NCBI GenBank assembly: GCA_950295325.1
Contig: OX485806.1
Coordinates: 21,392,001 to 21,456,000, forward strand
Source: Polytrichum commune
Taxonomy: Eukaryota; Streptophyta; Polytrichopsida; Polytrichales; Polytrichaceae
Direction: 5' to 3'
DNA: 64,000 bases
Each line of letters begins with the position of its first letter. The stretch's first letter is position 1. The notes under the pieces were generated by a model. The model ran no database searches. It was not told the origin of the DNA and was given only the letters and a program-made list of their open reading frames with translations. Position numbers and translations under genes: made by a program. Below, one piece after another: positions 36,033 to 48,939 of the stretch.

Positions 36033-38080
36033 CATCAACGCATCTATATTTCAATAGTATCTCATATGCTTATGCTTAAAATAATATTATGATTCATATT
36101 CAACTACTAGCAATAATTTCCTTAATAAACCATTATATACTATATGTAATCTATTTCACAATGGTGTTCTCAACCGCTTTGCGTTGGTTCTCTTAAAGTG
36201 GTTGTATTTTTGGTTCCGATTCTTACAATCAATTTTTCAATTTGTAATTTTTTCTTAGTTCTAAAAAAATTCCACCTAATCAACCGTCATATGTAGAATT
36301 GAGGTCCTTCAAGTCTAGTAGATAGAACATGAATTTTTCAAGGTATAATTTCTCAATAGTAGGGATACTTACATTTAGACATAGTTCCATACATTGATGG
36401 AGTTATGATTGAGCCTCATACTGATGGCCAATCTAAGTGCTATGGTCAAGGCCCATGAAATCACGAGGTACTTGAAATCTCATCCAAAGTCAATCCCATG
36501 GGGGATTGAATCGGTTGTGTGGACAAGGGTCTTCAGGTGTAAATAGTGAAGACATATGCTGTAAATAGTAATAAATCAAGGATTTGCGAGATGTAAAGGT
36601 AGCATGGCCTTCCAATTATGTGTTAGACTTACTTTTTTGAGGTGTGCTTGATGAAAATTTCAGTAGCCCATGAAACACTTTTTCAATTTTATGTCATACA
36701 TGTAGGATCCCAAGGGGTGGACTCTCTATACCACATATAAACTAATATAAGTGTATGAAAGGGTATTATTTGAGGCGTCAAGGTACATATTATATATAAG
36801 GGAGATGTATTTCTTTTCTTCTTTTTTCTAGTGTGTACATTTGAAACTAGTATTAAGAATGTTGAACGACAAGTAGATGCACAAAAAGGGTCCCCAAAAT
36901 TTAGAGGGAGAATTGACAATGTATGGGTTGATTTCATCTACTTTTAATTATCTTATTTCATCTGAATGATGTGTATTTTAGGGTCAGATGATTATGAGTT
37001 ATATCCTATGGATGAGAAAATAATTTTGTTAATCTTCTCGTTGGAATGTTAAAGGGGACTATACATGTGCTAAAGGCCCATTTATTTCACGGTTTATATT
37101 TTGTGTATATAGTGTAGGTATTCATCAATATGAAATGAAAGCTTAGTATAAATAAATGAATCCATTTTCTAGTCTACCGTTAGTACATATACATTTGTAT
37201 TCTCTATAATGTGTTGTATACAAGGGGTTTCATTTCATAGTCACCCACACACATCATTTAAGTTTCCAATGGAGAGTCCAACCCCCTAGGTGTAGAACTT
37301 CATGTAGGTATTTTGTTTACGTAAACTCCTAGCCCTAGGGTCCCTTAGGCCCTCAAGCTCTAGTGTAAAGTGAACTGAGACATTCTCCACCAAAAAGAGG
37401 TTTTAGATCTCAATGGTCACATACCTTCAAGCTCTAGTGGAAAGCGTCCCTAAGTTTTGAAGCATTAGAACTCAACTACAATTTATCTGTATAATGTGGG
37501 ATATGGTGAACACAAGATTACCGTGACAATCACCTACGTAAAAAATATTGACATATGATGGAGCCATTGTGAAATATGAGTAAATATAAGATGTGCAGAG
37601 CAAGTTCTATGATGAACAAATCACATTCACTCATATTATAGTAACGAGGTAATACCATGTACATCAAGGATGAAGTCAATAATGTAGATCCTCAATCAAG
37701 TCTTCAAACGATTCATGATTTCTCTCAACCCATATCATTTAGCATCAACTTAGTTAGGGAGCCATGCAAGTCCCCTCCCGCATATTTGTAGATTCTAATT
37801 AAGAAATGTTCCATATGTAATTTTGTAATCATCCTCCACGCACAATGCTTAGTTTGGTATGTGAACACAAACATGATAATTATGTGGGCATCTTTGTATA
37901 TACCTATGTTGAATTATGACTTTCTCTCACGAATAAACCATAGTTTACATTTGGTTGCTATGGAATGCCTTATGAAAGGTTTTCAGATCCAACTTTGTTG
38001 CAACTTTCAATTAGACTAGTTCATTAGGAGGCAAAATCCGTTTCTCAAAAAACAATTCTCTTGAGTTCAAGTTTTACATT
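36033..38080. other. Unit B spacer, nothing recognised
   Basis: Counterpart of 20191-22225. About 100 bases shorter near 36555. No supported gene. Confidence 0.4.
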
Positions 38081-38082
38081 CA

Positions 38083-38311
38083 TAGTTCCACCAGTTATGG
38101 TATTTAGTGTCACTTACTGCTTGGAGTTATGCAATGCCAAAATTATAGTTAATGTAATTCTTTACCGAGTATAGATGTTAATGTACTATAATGTGCAAAT
38201 AACTTATTTGCCCTTAAGTTTGTTTGTGAAAATTGAGATGCTCCATAAATAGTTGTAGCATTGCATAGTTATGAATAGTAAGTGACACTAAATACAATAA
38301 GTGGTGGAGTA
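38083..38311. mobile_element. Stowaway-like MITE, about 225 bases, in unit B
   Basis: Inverted ends of about 50 bases: left GTTCCACCAGTTATGGTATT, right complement CTCCACCACTTATTGTATTT, both continuing TTAGTGTCACTTACT and ending near TATGCAATGC. TA flanks both ends. Not seen at this place in C. Confidence 0.7.
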
Positions 38312-38474
38312 TTCTACACAATGTTGTGTGTGACTCTACATTATTCTAAGACCAAAGAAGGAACCACTAGAGTCTTAGAGCTATGCATGTTGTTTTACAT
38401 ATACCTCTTTGAATCTGGAGCTTGAACTTGTCAAGTGTTGGGCTAGTTTTTCGATGTTCAAGAGTGAGATGTAG

Positions 38475-39680
38475 ACCAGGGGATTCCTCATTATAGACAC
38501 CTGAATGATATCAAAATAAGACATACCACACCAACACTACTCTAAACATGGTTTCATGCATGTTAGCTATAGTTACTAACTATCATATTGATCATTGAGC
38601 AATAGCCTGAGGCCTTTTAACCCTAACTATCAGCTAAGGTTTCATGTAGTTTCAAGAGCTTTTATATTAAAAGTAAAGTTTTGCAAGCTTGCTTATGTAA
38701 CATTCATGAGCAAAAATATTGACACAAAGTCAGATTACACATCCGTGTGAATGGACGTCCTATATAAGGTCATGTGAGCTTCATATAAGCCTTTATTTAC
38801 TGCGAAAACTTGAGAAATACTCCATGAAATGGAGATGAGTTATGACATTACCTTACTTGGATATTTTCTAGGATTGTTCATATCATGGAGACCTCTGAAA
38901 TATTTTTCAATCCATAAAAGAACATGATCATATGTACAGAGTGTCAACACCATTTCTCAATGATTGTGGTGATAATAGTCATCGATTTTTATCAAAGATG
39001 ATGGTTGTAACTTGTTTATAACTTTTTCACTTGCATATGTAATCATGATTCTTGGTGAAACACATTTCAAATTTGAAACAAAAGTGATGCATTTGGAAAT
39101 TCATATGAATTATTTGCTTTCAATCATTTAAGTATAACATTGAGATATTCTATTTATTTTATTTTATTTTATTTTTACGTGAATAGACCAAACCATTCGC
39201 AAACTTTTCATTAGAGATAAATACCATTCGAGGATTGAAAGGTAATATTTTTCAAGAATATAGCAATTATGTTGGGAAAACCGGCCATGAGCTCAATGAA
39301 GAACCATACATAATATGATAAACCTAAATCTACTTCTAAAAACTTCATCATGAAGTAAACTTTGCACAATCCCCCAAAAAGTATTATCTTCTTAAATTGG
39401 ACCTCCAATCATGCTAAGAAAAGCTTGACTAGCTAGATACCCACACCTCTTTGAGTTGGGCCCCCCACCAACATATATCCAAGATGTAGTTAATCAATTT
39501 ATGGCATGTATTGTTTCAAGTGATTTGAACTTGGGTTAACATTGGGAGTCTTCAATGAATATAGAAAGACGCACTTTAAATAAATTAACCACACATGTAC
39601 AAGGGTTAGGTTTCCACTAGACTCCCTTGACCTCGATAATGTTGGTGGGGCCCCAACTCAAGGAGATGAGTGTCTAGACC
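38475..39680. other. Unit B distal part, no supported gene
   Basis: Resumes the match to A at 24290. AT-rich, no domain. Confidence 0.35.
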
Positions 39681-39682
39681 TG

Positions 39683-40705
39683 ACCCTAAGAGCAAGCTAG
39701 CCCAGTCATTCTTGGATCTGCATCTGCATCCGGGATTGAAAAGTGGCCTCCCTCCAGGATGCAGATGCAGACCCAGGCAAAACTCCCACTCATCTTGGAT
39801 CATTTTGGATTTCTTCTAAAATGATCGGTAATTTTCTGAAGGCATGAACATTTGTAAGTATGATTTTTACTGTGCACCCTAATCAATCTGAGCCGGTCAC
39901 GGATTAAACTCTGTAAGTGTCATTTTCTGTAAGTATGATTTACACTGTGCACCCTAATCAACCTTAGCCGGTCACGGATCAAACTCTCAACCTAAACCGG
40001 ATCATCTGTAAGTATCATTTTCTGTAAGTATGAATTCTACTGTGCACCCTAATCAACCTCAGCCGGTCATGGATCAAACTCTAAACCATGCTTAATTAGC
40101 AACAAAGAGTGTTTGTCGCACAAAATTTGGCAGAAGAAATTACGATGTCAAAGATCGTAATTAATCACAAATATTGCAAATTGCGATTTCTCATACAACT
40201 GACTAATGAGTATGACAGAAAGCTTGGTTAAAGACTCATCGTCTTTGACGAAGCACTGCAAAAACTGCACAGGTTTCCCCCAAAATGTGAATACATTGAC
40301 TTGTGCACCCTAATCAACCTCAGCCGGTCACGGATCAAACTCTCAACCTAAACTGGATTATCTGTGAGTGTCATTTTCTGTAAGTATGAATTTTACTGTG
40401 CACCGTAATCAACCTCACCCGGTCACGGATCAAACTCTCAACCTAAACCGGATCATCTGTAACTATCCGGTTAAACCTCAACCAATTATTTCTAAAACAT
40501 CAATAAAGTTGTTTGTCTTTAGTTGATAGTAGGCTCCCTGCATAAATCGAGGAAATGCAGGGAGTTTTGCACCTCCTGGAAAGTTCTTCATCCATATTTG
40601 AGTTTTGCCAGGTTGAGTGGGGCACTTCCCTGCATCCACATCTGCATCACGGATGTAAAAGTGCAGATGCAGATGCGGATGCATGGTGAGTGGCCTTGCC
40701 CTAAG
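39683..40705. mobile_element. 1.0 kb DNA element unique to unit B, with internal CCGGTC repeats
   Basis: Unit A has one GACCCTAAGGGA at 25510-25521. B splits it, leaving ACCCTAAG (39683-39690) and GCCCTAAG (40698-40705), an 8-base duplication with one change. Both ends contain GCAAG and (GG)ATCTGCATCTGCATC or GCATCCGCATCTGCATC in inverted orientation. No transposase frame. Hence a non-autonomous hAT-like element is likely. Confidence 0.65.
39868..40480 (+). repeat. Five internal repeats of about 75-95 bases
   Basis: TGTGCACC(C/G)TAATCAA followed by CCGGTCACGGAT(C/T)AAACTC starts near 39872, 39947, 40042, 40303 and 40398. Between them come CATTTTCTGTAAGTATGA and AACCTAAACCGGATCATCTG. Confidence 0.75.
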
Positions 40706-41470
40706 GGAATTGAAGAAACAATGTGCCACTAGAATGTGGTCTCTAGGTTCATCAAGGGTTGAGGGTCAAGTTAAACATGAATCTGAATCCACGTGCAAGC
40801 CTTTGAAGAGCAGAGTCCGCTTTTTGGACATGGGTCATGGCAGGTTTCTCATTTCTGACATAAATTTATGTCCTAGTCGAGTGCTTGCCAAGGTTAGCTC
40901 CAAGCTTCATATTCTCCCACAAGATCAAAAGCCAGCCCCCACTTAAGTTACCTTATGCCAGAATAATTTGACTTCTGAACTTTTGTGAATGAAGTTGTTA
41001 TGGTCTGTACACTCTTCGCATCTCAGGTTTGCAGGCTGCCAGATGGCGGGAGGGATTTCAGGGAAGTGGATCTTAAACGGACACTCTCAAGGGTGCGCCC
41101 ACTTTCTCCATGCATATGGAAAGAGATGAGTGGTGAGAGGTTGGTGCTTAGCATATCCAAATCTCAGCCATAGTCTTCTTCCCAGTCATAGTTTTTGGAG
41201 CTCATATGACTATCTTATTCACTATCAATGTCAAGATTCTTAAATCCACACACCACTGAAACAAGCGTGCACGTTGAAGATGCAAAACCAAATTAGGCGC
41301 GTTGGGGCCCGCAATCCACTCACCTTATTGCATACAAGCGTACCCCATTCATCTAATGAAGACACCCTAAAATAGTATATAAGGGTTAGAGGTTTTTTTT
41401 TGGGACATGGGAATTAGCTTCAAAGACCTTGAATCAATGTACACTCTAACTCCCTAATATCATGTTTGTA

Positions 41471-42180
41471 GCAACCAAAGTGCACATGATTTACACTGAG
41501 CACATCCATTCCCTAGGGTTTTGGAATATAAGAGAGAGAGAGAGTGACATTATGTAGGGTGAGTCATGACATTATGGAGGTCAGGGTGTGGCAAGATGTA
41601 TTTGGTGTAAATCAAGTACAGATCTTTAGGCCGTATTAAATATTTAACACATGTATGGATGAGATGTGTGCTTATGTGTCATTTGCCAATGAAATTAAAT
41701 CTTGTTTTGTTTGTCTTCAAACAGAAAGAGAGGTACACTTATGTACATGCAATAATTTCTCTTGTCCCATATCAACACAATTGACCACATGCCACATCCA
41801 TCCACCCACACACCCAATTATCACTACATCCACACATATTCTTATATCCATACGCAACCAAACACCACTCAAAATATGTTGGATAAGTAACCAAATTAGG
41901 CACGCTTATGTGATAAGTATCTTCAAGTCCTTATTGGGTTTGAAAGATCAAAGTCACGTTTCACTAGAAGAAGTTTGGTGGACTGCTATCATCTAAAATG
42001 ACTCAATCCAACATATGTGCCTATCATTTTGCTATTGTTTGAATTTGTGGTTACAGTCACTTGTAGTGAAATTGAACACATTGTGATGAACAATGCTTGG
42101 GGGAAGATGCCATGTCACCTCTTTTCTAGGCAGGGTTGGGTTCATTGTTATTAAGAAGCATATTATATATTGAATTTAGA
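41471..42180. other. B/C junction spacer, nothing recognised
   Basis: A GA microsatellite lies near 41531-41545. An open frame at 41655-41996 has no recognisable domain. Confidence 0.35.
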
Positions 42181-45100
42181 ATCTTATCATCTTAATTCAA
42201 AATATCCATTATTCAAATTAGCATGATGAGGTCTCCCCATCTTGAAGGATACTTAGAGCATACTGACGTTACAATATGGTGTGTCTTAAATAAAACCATT
42301 GGTACCATAGAGTAAATGACAAATCCAGGTTTCATAAATTTTTCTAGTTCCGCTCATTTAATTTGAATAAAGTCTCATTTGATCAAAACAATAGACTTCT
42401 AATCTCTTTTGAATTCTAGAAATTGAGATTTCAACTCTCCACCATTTGGAGTGGTACGCAGTGAGCATTACCATGAATTTTATTTTGGTTTGGGATGACA
42501 CCTCCCTCAACTTTTAAAATTATGAAGTGAATGTCTATCCATGGGCTGTGCTTGGACTAGTCTTTGGTTTTGCTTTCTCAAGGATTTTCATCCGCTGCTT
42601 CAACTCATACCTCGAAGTGAAGGAATGAGAAAGTAGTAGCAAGTAATTGAATATCAGAAGTGATCATGATGTTGAGGGAGCTTGCCAGAGGTTACATGAT
42701 TATGCAGTTTTCACTTGGTTTTCACTTGGGTGTGCCGGTGGGATTTTCCCATACGGAATGCATTGAGATCAATGCATTATGCACTCTAGTGTAGTGATCC
42801 TATTGCATTTCACATGTAAGAATCTCGTAGGGTTCCTGCCTATGAAAACTACTCACAAGGGACTCATAATACATAACTACTGTGGGACAGCAAGCAAAAA
42901 TAATAACAAAATCTAATACATTGGATAAGAATGGACAAAGTTGACAGCAATACACACGTTTGACATGCTTCCAACCTTGGGTGCTCTGAAAGTCACGCAT
43001 GCAAGCATATTAAGCATCACGGTCCATGTACATACAACCTTAAGTTGCCATCTCATCATCCCTTCCCCTCTATTGAAGATCCTATAATTGTCTTATACAT
43101 GTATAATTATGTACCCCTACTACTTGTAACACAGTTTACACCTACTATTGTGGGTTAAAAGTTAAGGTGGGTAACAACATCTTATCAGATCATGTTGTAA
43201 TTGTTTAGAAAATATTGATATTTTTGGCATACTATTGATATTATATTGATATTAAAATTTTCAGACCATTTTAGTAATTCATGGTCATGTAATTCAGAAC
43301 GCTGAGTTCCATATTCTTATTTTTGAACATACAATACCATGGACTCAAACAGGCCTGGGTTAACAGTAGTCACATCGACCAAATTTACCGTTGCATGTCA
43401 AACTAATAGTGGGCCACAGTTATAGGTGTGACAGGTGTAGTTCCGATTAACATTGTTTCTAATGAGCTTGAATTCATGGTCATAACATTTCACATGATCC
43501 ATGGAAACGTGCTCTCTTCCTAGACTTCTCTTGCACGCTAGGTTCTAACAACTTCAAGAAGCATAACCAGATTCAAGTTGAACTAATGAAAAGTCACAAC
43601 ATCCGACCAGACTTTTTTTGTTCTCGGGCAATCCTAGCCTGCATTCCGGGTAAGAGTGTAGCTAGGTTGCCAGACTTCCTAAGTAATGAAATCATGGTGG
43701 TAGCTAGATGGCTTGTGAGCTCATTTGCTGCACCAATATATACCTTGATTGTCAACACCCCTCAACCACTGAGGCCAAAGCTCGAAGACAACCTAAAATA
43801 CTGAACATTCAGCTCATCCGCAACACCAACAACACGCCAGTCGAATCCTAGCAGAATGTTCAAGCAATGATGCGAAACTCCTACAGATACTACATACTTA
43901 GAGGCATTCTGAAGCAGTGATAAGTCTGAAACAAGGGGACCAAAATCTGATCCCGCTTCACGCAATTAATTACTACTGTTGCTCTGAAACTGATCATTAT
44001 TCAATTATTAACAGTAGTGAAAAGAACATCTAGATTACAGATCCCAGTACTGCTGGACTCGGGAGAACGGAATTCCACCACACACTTCAGAGGCTCACTG
44101 AACCTCACAGAGCAAGCAGTCTATCACAACAATGGGGTAAACACTAACTATGTCCACACCGAAACTCACAATCCATTGTGCTCACAATGAACTCAATTCA
44201 ACAAACCTATGAAGCTGCACAGATATATATATAACCTCAAGCTGCCACCTCACTCCTCCTATAGCTGCCTTGTGTACCTCTCCCTGGATCCAGACTTTCA
44301 GCAGTTTTGCTGAGTTGGAGTTCACGGTGGAATTCATGCTTGCTTGCAACCTCATGATATTCTGCAACGTATTACTTCGTAGTTAATGAGGTCACACAGC
44401 TCGGAGACAACACAATTTTGAAGCTAGGTAGGTTCAAAGTGCCAGCGAGATATCAACCATAACCCTGCATGTGCATCCAAGTATGGTGGCCTGCGTAAGT
44501 TTGGCTACCTTTAATACACCTGAAAAAATAGGATTTTTGGGATCTGTAATGCACCATGTAAACTTCTTAGACCAGATTCTCCGTTCTGAACATCATTCTG
44601 AACAGCTCTCCAGATGGGTTCCTGAATTCAAGGGGCCCGCATGCGGACGAGCTCGCTGTTAACAACCATCTGCAAAGTGGTATGCAACTCATCCACGGCG
44701 AACACTGAGCCTGGAGTTGTCTACAGCACATTACACACAATAAAAAGTTAGATCGTTACATGCAGCTCATGAAGGTCAATATTTCTCACGTCATCAACAC
44801 AGCCCGGGGTGGCATATATCTGTAGCACGTCCTGCATGGAATCAGCCCTAGTTTGGAGCTGCTGTTGTATTATAAACATTTTTTAAGCCTATGGGTTTTA
44901 GGAAACGTCAAAATTTCTCTTAGAAGGGAATTTAAATATATACCCAGGAGTCAGGGTGGTGGACACTGCTTCAGAAAAACTGCTTCTAGTAAGTAGTTCT
45001 AAAAACATCAACAGTTGACAGTGTAAACCTTCTCTCTTAAGTGAGACATAAATGGCATCAGTGCATTCCTCTCCACACCCTCTTTCCAGACATATTGCTC

Positions 45101-45442
45101 CTCTTTGGAAAAATAAAAAATAAAAAATCATAAATTTATTTTGAGCATTATAGTATGTGATCTAGCAACAGGTTTTCTAAAGCTGGGCAATCAGTTGCCA
45201 CCCCAAGCAACAGAGTCAGAATTGGATTGAACAGGCTAACATTTACCGCTTGGACTATATATCCTTCAGAAATGCTTGTCTAAAACCTGAATGACTTAAT
45301 CAATCCACACACAATGTGATACACTAGAGGTCGAACTTCCGGGAATGGATCATGACATATGTAGATGACATTGCCAATAGATCCTTCAAAACTTAATCTT
45401 CTCCAAGATCATGACCCGAGCATGTAAGTGAAAAATTCATAC

Positions 45443-47857
45443 CTGGCAATGCAGGGTGTAGAATCTTGTGAAACCCACTCTAGAGACGTTGAGATGGACA
45501 ATGTCCAGGTGGCTGCGGCTTGCGATCACCGTCGTTACAAGTTCAAGCAAGCGATGACGAAGTTGGCGAGCCTCCTCAGGGCTGTGGATGGTAATCCACA
45601 CTTGACCGAGGCCCGATACATGCAGACGCACATTGGCAGTGAAATACGATTGGGGACGCACCAAATTCGGAAGAGATGCAACTGGAGCTGTTGCTGTTGC
45701 CGTTGCCGTTGCTGTTGCAGGTGAGGAGTTTCGTGATCGTCGTGTTCTTTTCAGTTCTTCCAGCATCTCTTTCGCCTGGGCCTCCAATGACACGATGCGA
45801 TTTGTGGCTTCCAACACCACGGTCGCTTTGTCTGTCTGTAGGATTGAGCAAGTCGTTACACGTCGAGTCAAGCAACCAGCCACCCGAACAAGATAACAAT
45901 CAAGATGGTAATGAACCGATCGGGATTCTGTTTTGTCCATCGCCATGCGAAGTTTATAGTTAAGATGATTACAACAAGGGAGGAAATGCGAAGTTGAGAA
46001 TGAACATGGTAATGTTACCGATCGGTGTGCATCGACATACATAGGTAATATTCCCGATCCGTGCGCATCGGCATGCATGAGCTTATGGTTAAGTAAATTG
46101 CAAGGGAGATAATCCGAAGTTAAGAGTGGAGAGGGTAATAAACCGAAGGGTGCGCAATGGCAAACAAAGGTATTAGCTAACCAAACTGCAAGGGAGAATG
46201 CGAAGTCAAGAATCAAAATGGTAACAAACCGGTCGGTGAAAATCGACATACCAAGGTTATGGTCAAGCAAATTGCAGGAAGGGAAAATATGCGAAGTTAA
46301 GCATCAAGATGGCAACAAACACATCGGTGTGCATGCATCGACATACCCAGGTTATGGTCAAGCAAATTGCAACAAGGAAATGTCAAGACAATGAGGAGTC
46401 GACAATTCGAGAAGATTAGAAAGATGTTTACCCTTGCGGTTATTTCCGAATTCTCCAGGTGCAACAGATCACGCAATATATCGTAGGAAGTGGTCATCGC
46501 TAGACGGCGTTCTCTTTCGAGCAATATGTGGCTTCGTCTCTGCGACTCAGGGCGTCTGGGGGAGGGAGCCTTCCTCTTCAGCCGGGCATTCACTGTCTTC
46601 CGTAACCCCAGCACGGCTTTTGCAAGACATCTCGTTTCCCGTGGCGGTCTGGAGTTCGTTACATTAACTGGCCTTTGTTTGTGCTGACGTAAGTCGACTC
46701 CGTCAATGTTGACGGTGGTGGTGGCCGGAGCCAGCGGTGTGGAAATCGGCCGCTGTTCTTGTGAAGAGACTTTGATGTCGCTTGCGGTAAAGTTTCCCTG
46801 GCCTGTCATAGAACCGACCTTAGTAACCGATCGACACGAGCCACACCGACATTTGCAGTTTATTTGAACACTGTCGAAGTAATTTCGACACACATATCGT
46901 TGACATACGTGATGGAGCAAGCAATATATACAGCAGCGCTACAATTTCTTCCCACTTCAGACGCTTTACTCATCACGTGTGAGACACTCATTCGGAGGTC
47001 CTTCAATCTTAGTCCCCCATACATCACAGGAAAATTTGCAAAACAGCGAAAAACATCAGTGCTGCTGTGCAATCGGTCACAAAGACACGACTATGGTACC
47101 ATGGTCTGTATAAGATTGCGCCACATGTCCTATTGCCAAATCTGCTGGCAGCTTTAGGGTCGAATTCTGAGCGTCACATAATAAATTCGGTAATGTCGCC
47201 GTTGTTGTTTCTGCCGACTCGGGAAAGAAGATTACAAGAGTTAATACCAAAGAAGACGTATGACTTGCAATAGGGCACAGATGCTAGCTACTATATTCTG
47301 TTACACAGGTTGCACCGACACGGTGAACCTCAAATCTTCCGGAGGGTTAGTAAACTTCGAATATTCAACAACAAGCATCTCACACCCCACTTACACTCAT
47401 CATCGACTGGATCATTGACATAGTTCTCACCAACATTGCAAACTGCGTCTCTTTGCGCGAAATCACGGCCCTGCTGCCTCCCCAAGGATTGCCACCATGT
47501 GTCTAAAGGCTGAGGAAAGGTATGAAACCGCAGAGTATTCATCAACCCCTGGGGTAGTAATCTTACTGCCTCGTCGTGATGAGCATGTGCTCTGCGGGCA
47601 TACTGATGTTTATCATGATGATCATCCCGCACCACCTCCGCTGGCATCGAATGGCAGACGTAATCATCATTCCCCTTCAGGGAATTAAGGGAATCCCAGC
47701 CCGTGTTCATCACTGGCGAATGATCCAGGTCTGGTATTCGAAATTCATCTACATTGACAACTTGTGTGTAATCCGCACGAGTGTTGAACAAAGGAGCCGG
47801 CTCCATAGGGTCGACAAAGTCGTGCCTTTGTCGGCCGAATGATCTCGAATTATTCAT
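45443..47857 (-). CDS. bHLH transcription factor with ACT-like C terminus, copy C
   Basis: Exons 47857-47395 (donor GTAAGT), 46802-46432 (acceptor TATGACAG, donor GTAAAC) and 45835-45443 (acceptor CTACAG, donor GTATGA) join in frame to 409 residues. Phases equal those of A and B although lengths differ, which argues for coding constraint. The basic region is the most canonical of the three (RRSHILLERERRLAM), followed by YDILRDLLHL, helix 2 TDKATVVLEATNRIVSLE and an ACT-like segment (SVKLHVS-type; here VRLHVSGLGQVWITIHSPEE). Exon 3 has an extra Ala-Thr run encoded by GTTGCCGTT-type repeats between helix 2 and the ACT-like part. This copy may be nearest to the ancestral protein. Confidence 0.75.
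45898..46395. repeat. Intronic minisatellite, bHLH copy C intron 2
   Basis: Five or six units with ACCGATCGGTGTGCATCGAC and GGTTATGGTCAAGCAAATTG, the same consensus as A and B but independently degenerated. Confidence 0.75.
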
Positions 47858-48217
47858 TGTCACCTGAAACTCCAACTCAATGGTTCACAATTCTTCCGCG
47901 CAACTTAACCCTGCCATTGCAAACCGACCATTAGCCATCGAAACACACAAAACAACCTTCAACCTTCCCAACGGCCTGACCTCAAACTTCGCAACAGTCG
48001 ACACTAAAGTAGCACCACCATATGCACAGACTTGGGAGAAACAGAGTGTCGAGTAATTCTACCGGAATCTCTTCGAAGCTCGAAGCCTTTCCTCCTTATC
48101 GGGGGGTTGGTAGATTGGAATAAGAATGTTGCGTACTGCTCCTGCAAGAGTATTTATGCATGCCGGAATCTGTGCTTTTGCTGTAGGGCACAATGATGCC
48201 ACCACCTATTCCTCTTG

Positions 48218-48240
48218 TGCTGCTGCTGCTGCTGCTGCTG
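48218..48240 (+). repeat. CTG microsatellite
   Basis: Seven or eight TGC units upstream of bHLH copy C. Confidence 0.8.
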
Positions 48241-48713
48241 ATGCGGGCGCTCGAAGATGGCCCGCCATGGGGATGCAAATGTATGGCCATGGGGTGCAAA
48301 TATAAATGTTACTATACCGAGCTAGCGATTGAGTCAGTGATGAATCCGCCATAGCCCAATCGCCGTGATCGATGGTAAGTAAGTGAGATTGGTTTAGTTA
48401 ATCGATGTAATTAAGTTGGGTTAAGCTTGATGAGCTGATCAGCCTGCATGTGCATGCTCACAAGTGTGTCAGAGATGGCAGGGTCTCCAATCTGCAGCAA
48501 ATGCTGACCGGCCGGCTCCCTAGATTCTGTAACCGGCCGGAGGAAGGTAGTTCGGTAGGCAGGTGTTTCCCATTTCCAAATCATTTCCAAATCATTTCCA
48601 AATCATTGCCCAGCGGCCCATTGAGGCCGTCGCCCACCAGATTCTACAAAATAGTGGGTCAGAGATGTTCGCATGTACTTTAGGGCAAGCTACCATCCAA
48701 CCACATTCTGGCG

Positions 48714-48939
48714 CAGTGATCGGGGAGATTTTTGGGCATAATCGGTTGAGATCCTAGTGTTTGCAAGTCCAACCGGTTACATGTTGACATCCTCCGGTTT
48801 TCCTTTATTAAATTGGGGTTCATTTTATAAATTCCTCTAAAATGATCGGTAATTTTCCTGCAGTCTCGAACTTCAACTGGTTATTTCTCAAACTCAACCG
48901 GTTCATTTGTAACTAACTGCCGGTTCTCCCCGATCATTG
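48714..48939 (+). mobile_element. hAT-like MITE, 226 bases, in the interruption of unit C
   Basis: Perfect 8-base duplication TTCTGGCG (48706-48713, 48940-48947). Ends CAGTGATCGGGGAGA and complement CAATGATCGGGGAGA. Same length and AACCGGTT-rich interior as 12657 and 29172. Confidence 0.88.

Larger units (their letters stand above)
27242..41470. repeat. Tandem duplication unit B
   Basis: Starts at GGCATGGAGTGAATGATAAAATTTG, the counterpart of 11216 in A. It extends past GTTGGGGCCCGCAA at about 41300 to about 41470, where it still matches the end of unit C (60300-60420). It differs from A by an R1-carrying start, a replacement at 28256-28945, a 660-base deletion at about 29561, a Stowaway-like insert, a 2 kb deletion near 38475 and a 1 kb insert at 39691. 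Confidence 0.85.
42180..48612. repeat. Tandem duplication unit C, proximal part
   Basis: Collinear with 11105-17900 of A and with B but clearly more diverged. It lacks R1 and the 226-base MITE at the A/B sites and has about 300 extra bases near 43130-43455. The match ends at a 12-base repeat TTTCCAAATCA (48569-48606) and resumes at about 55250. Confidence 0.8.
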
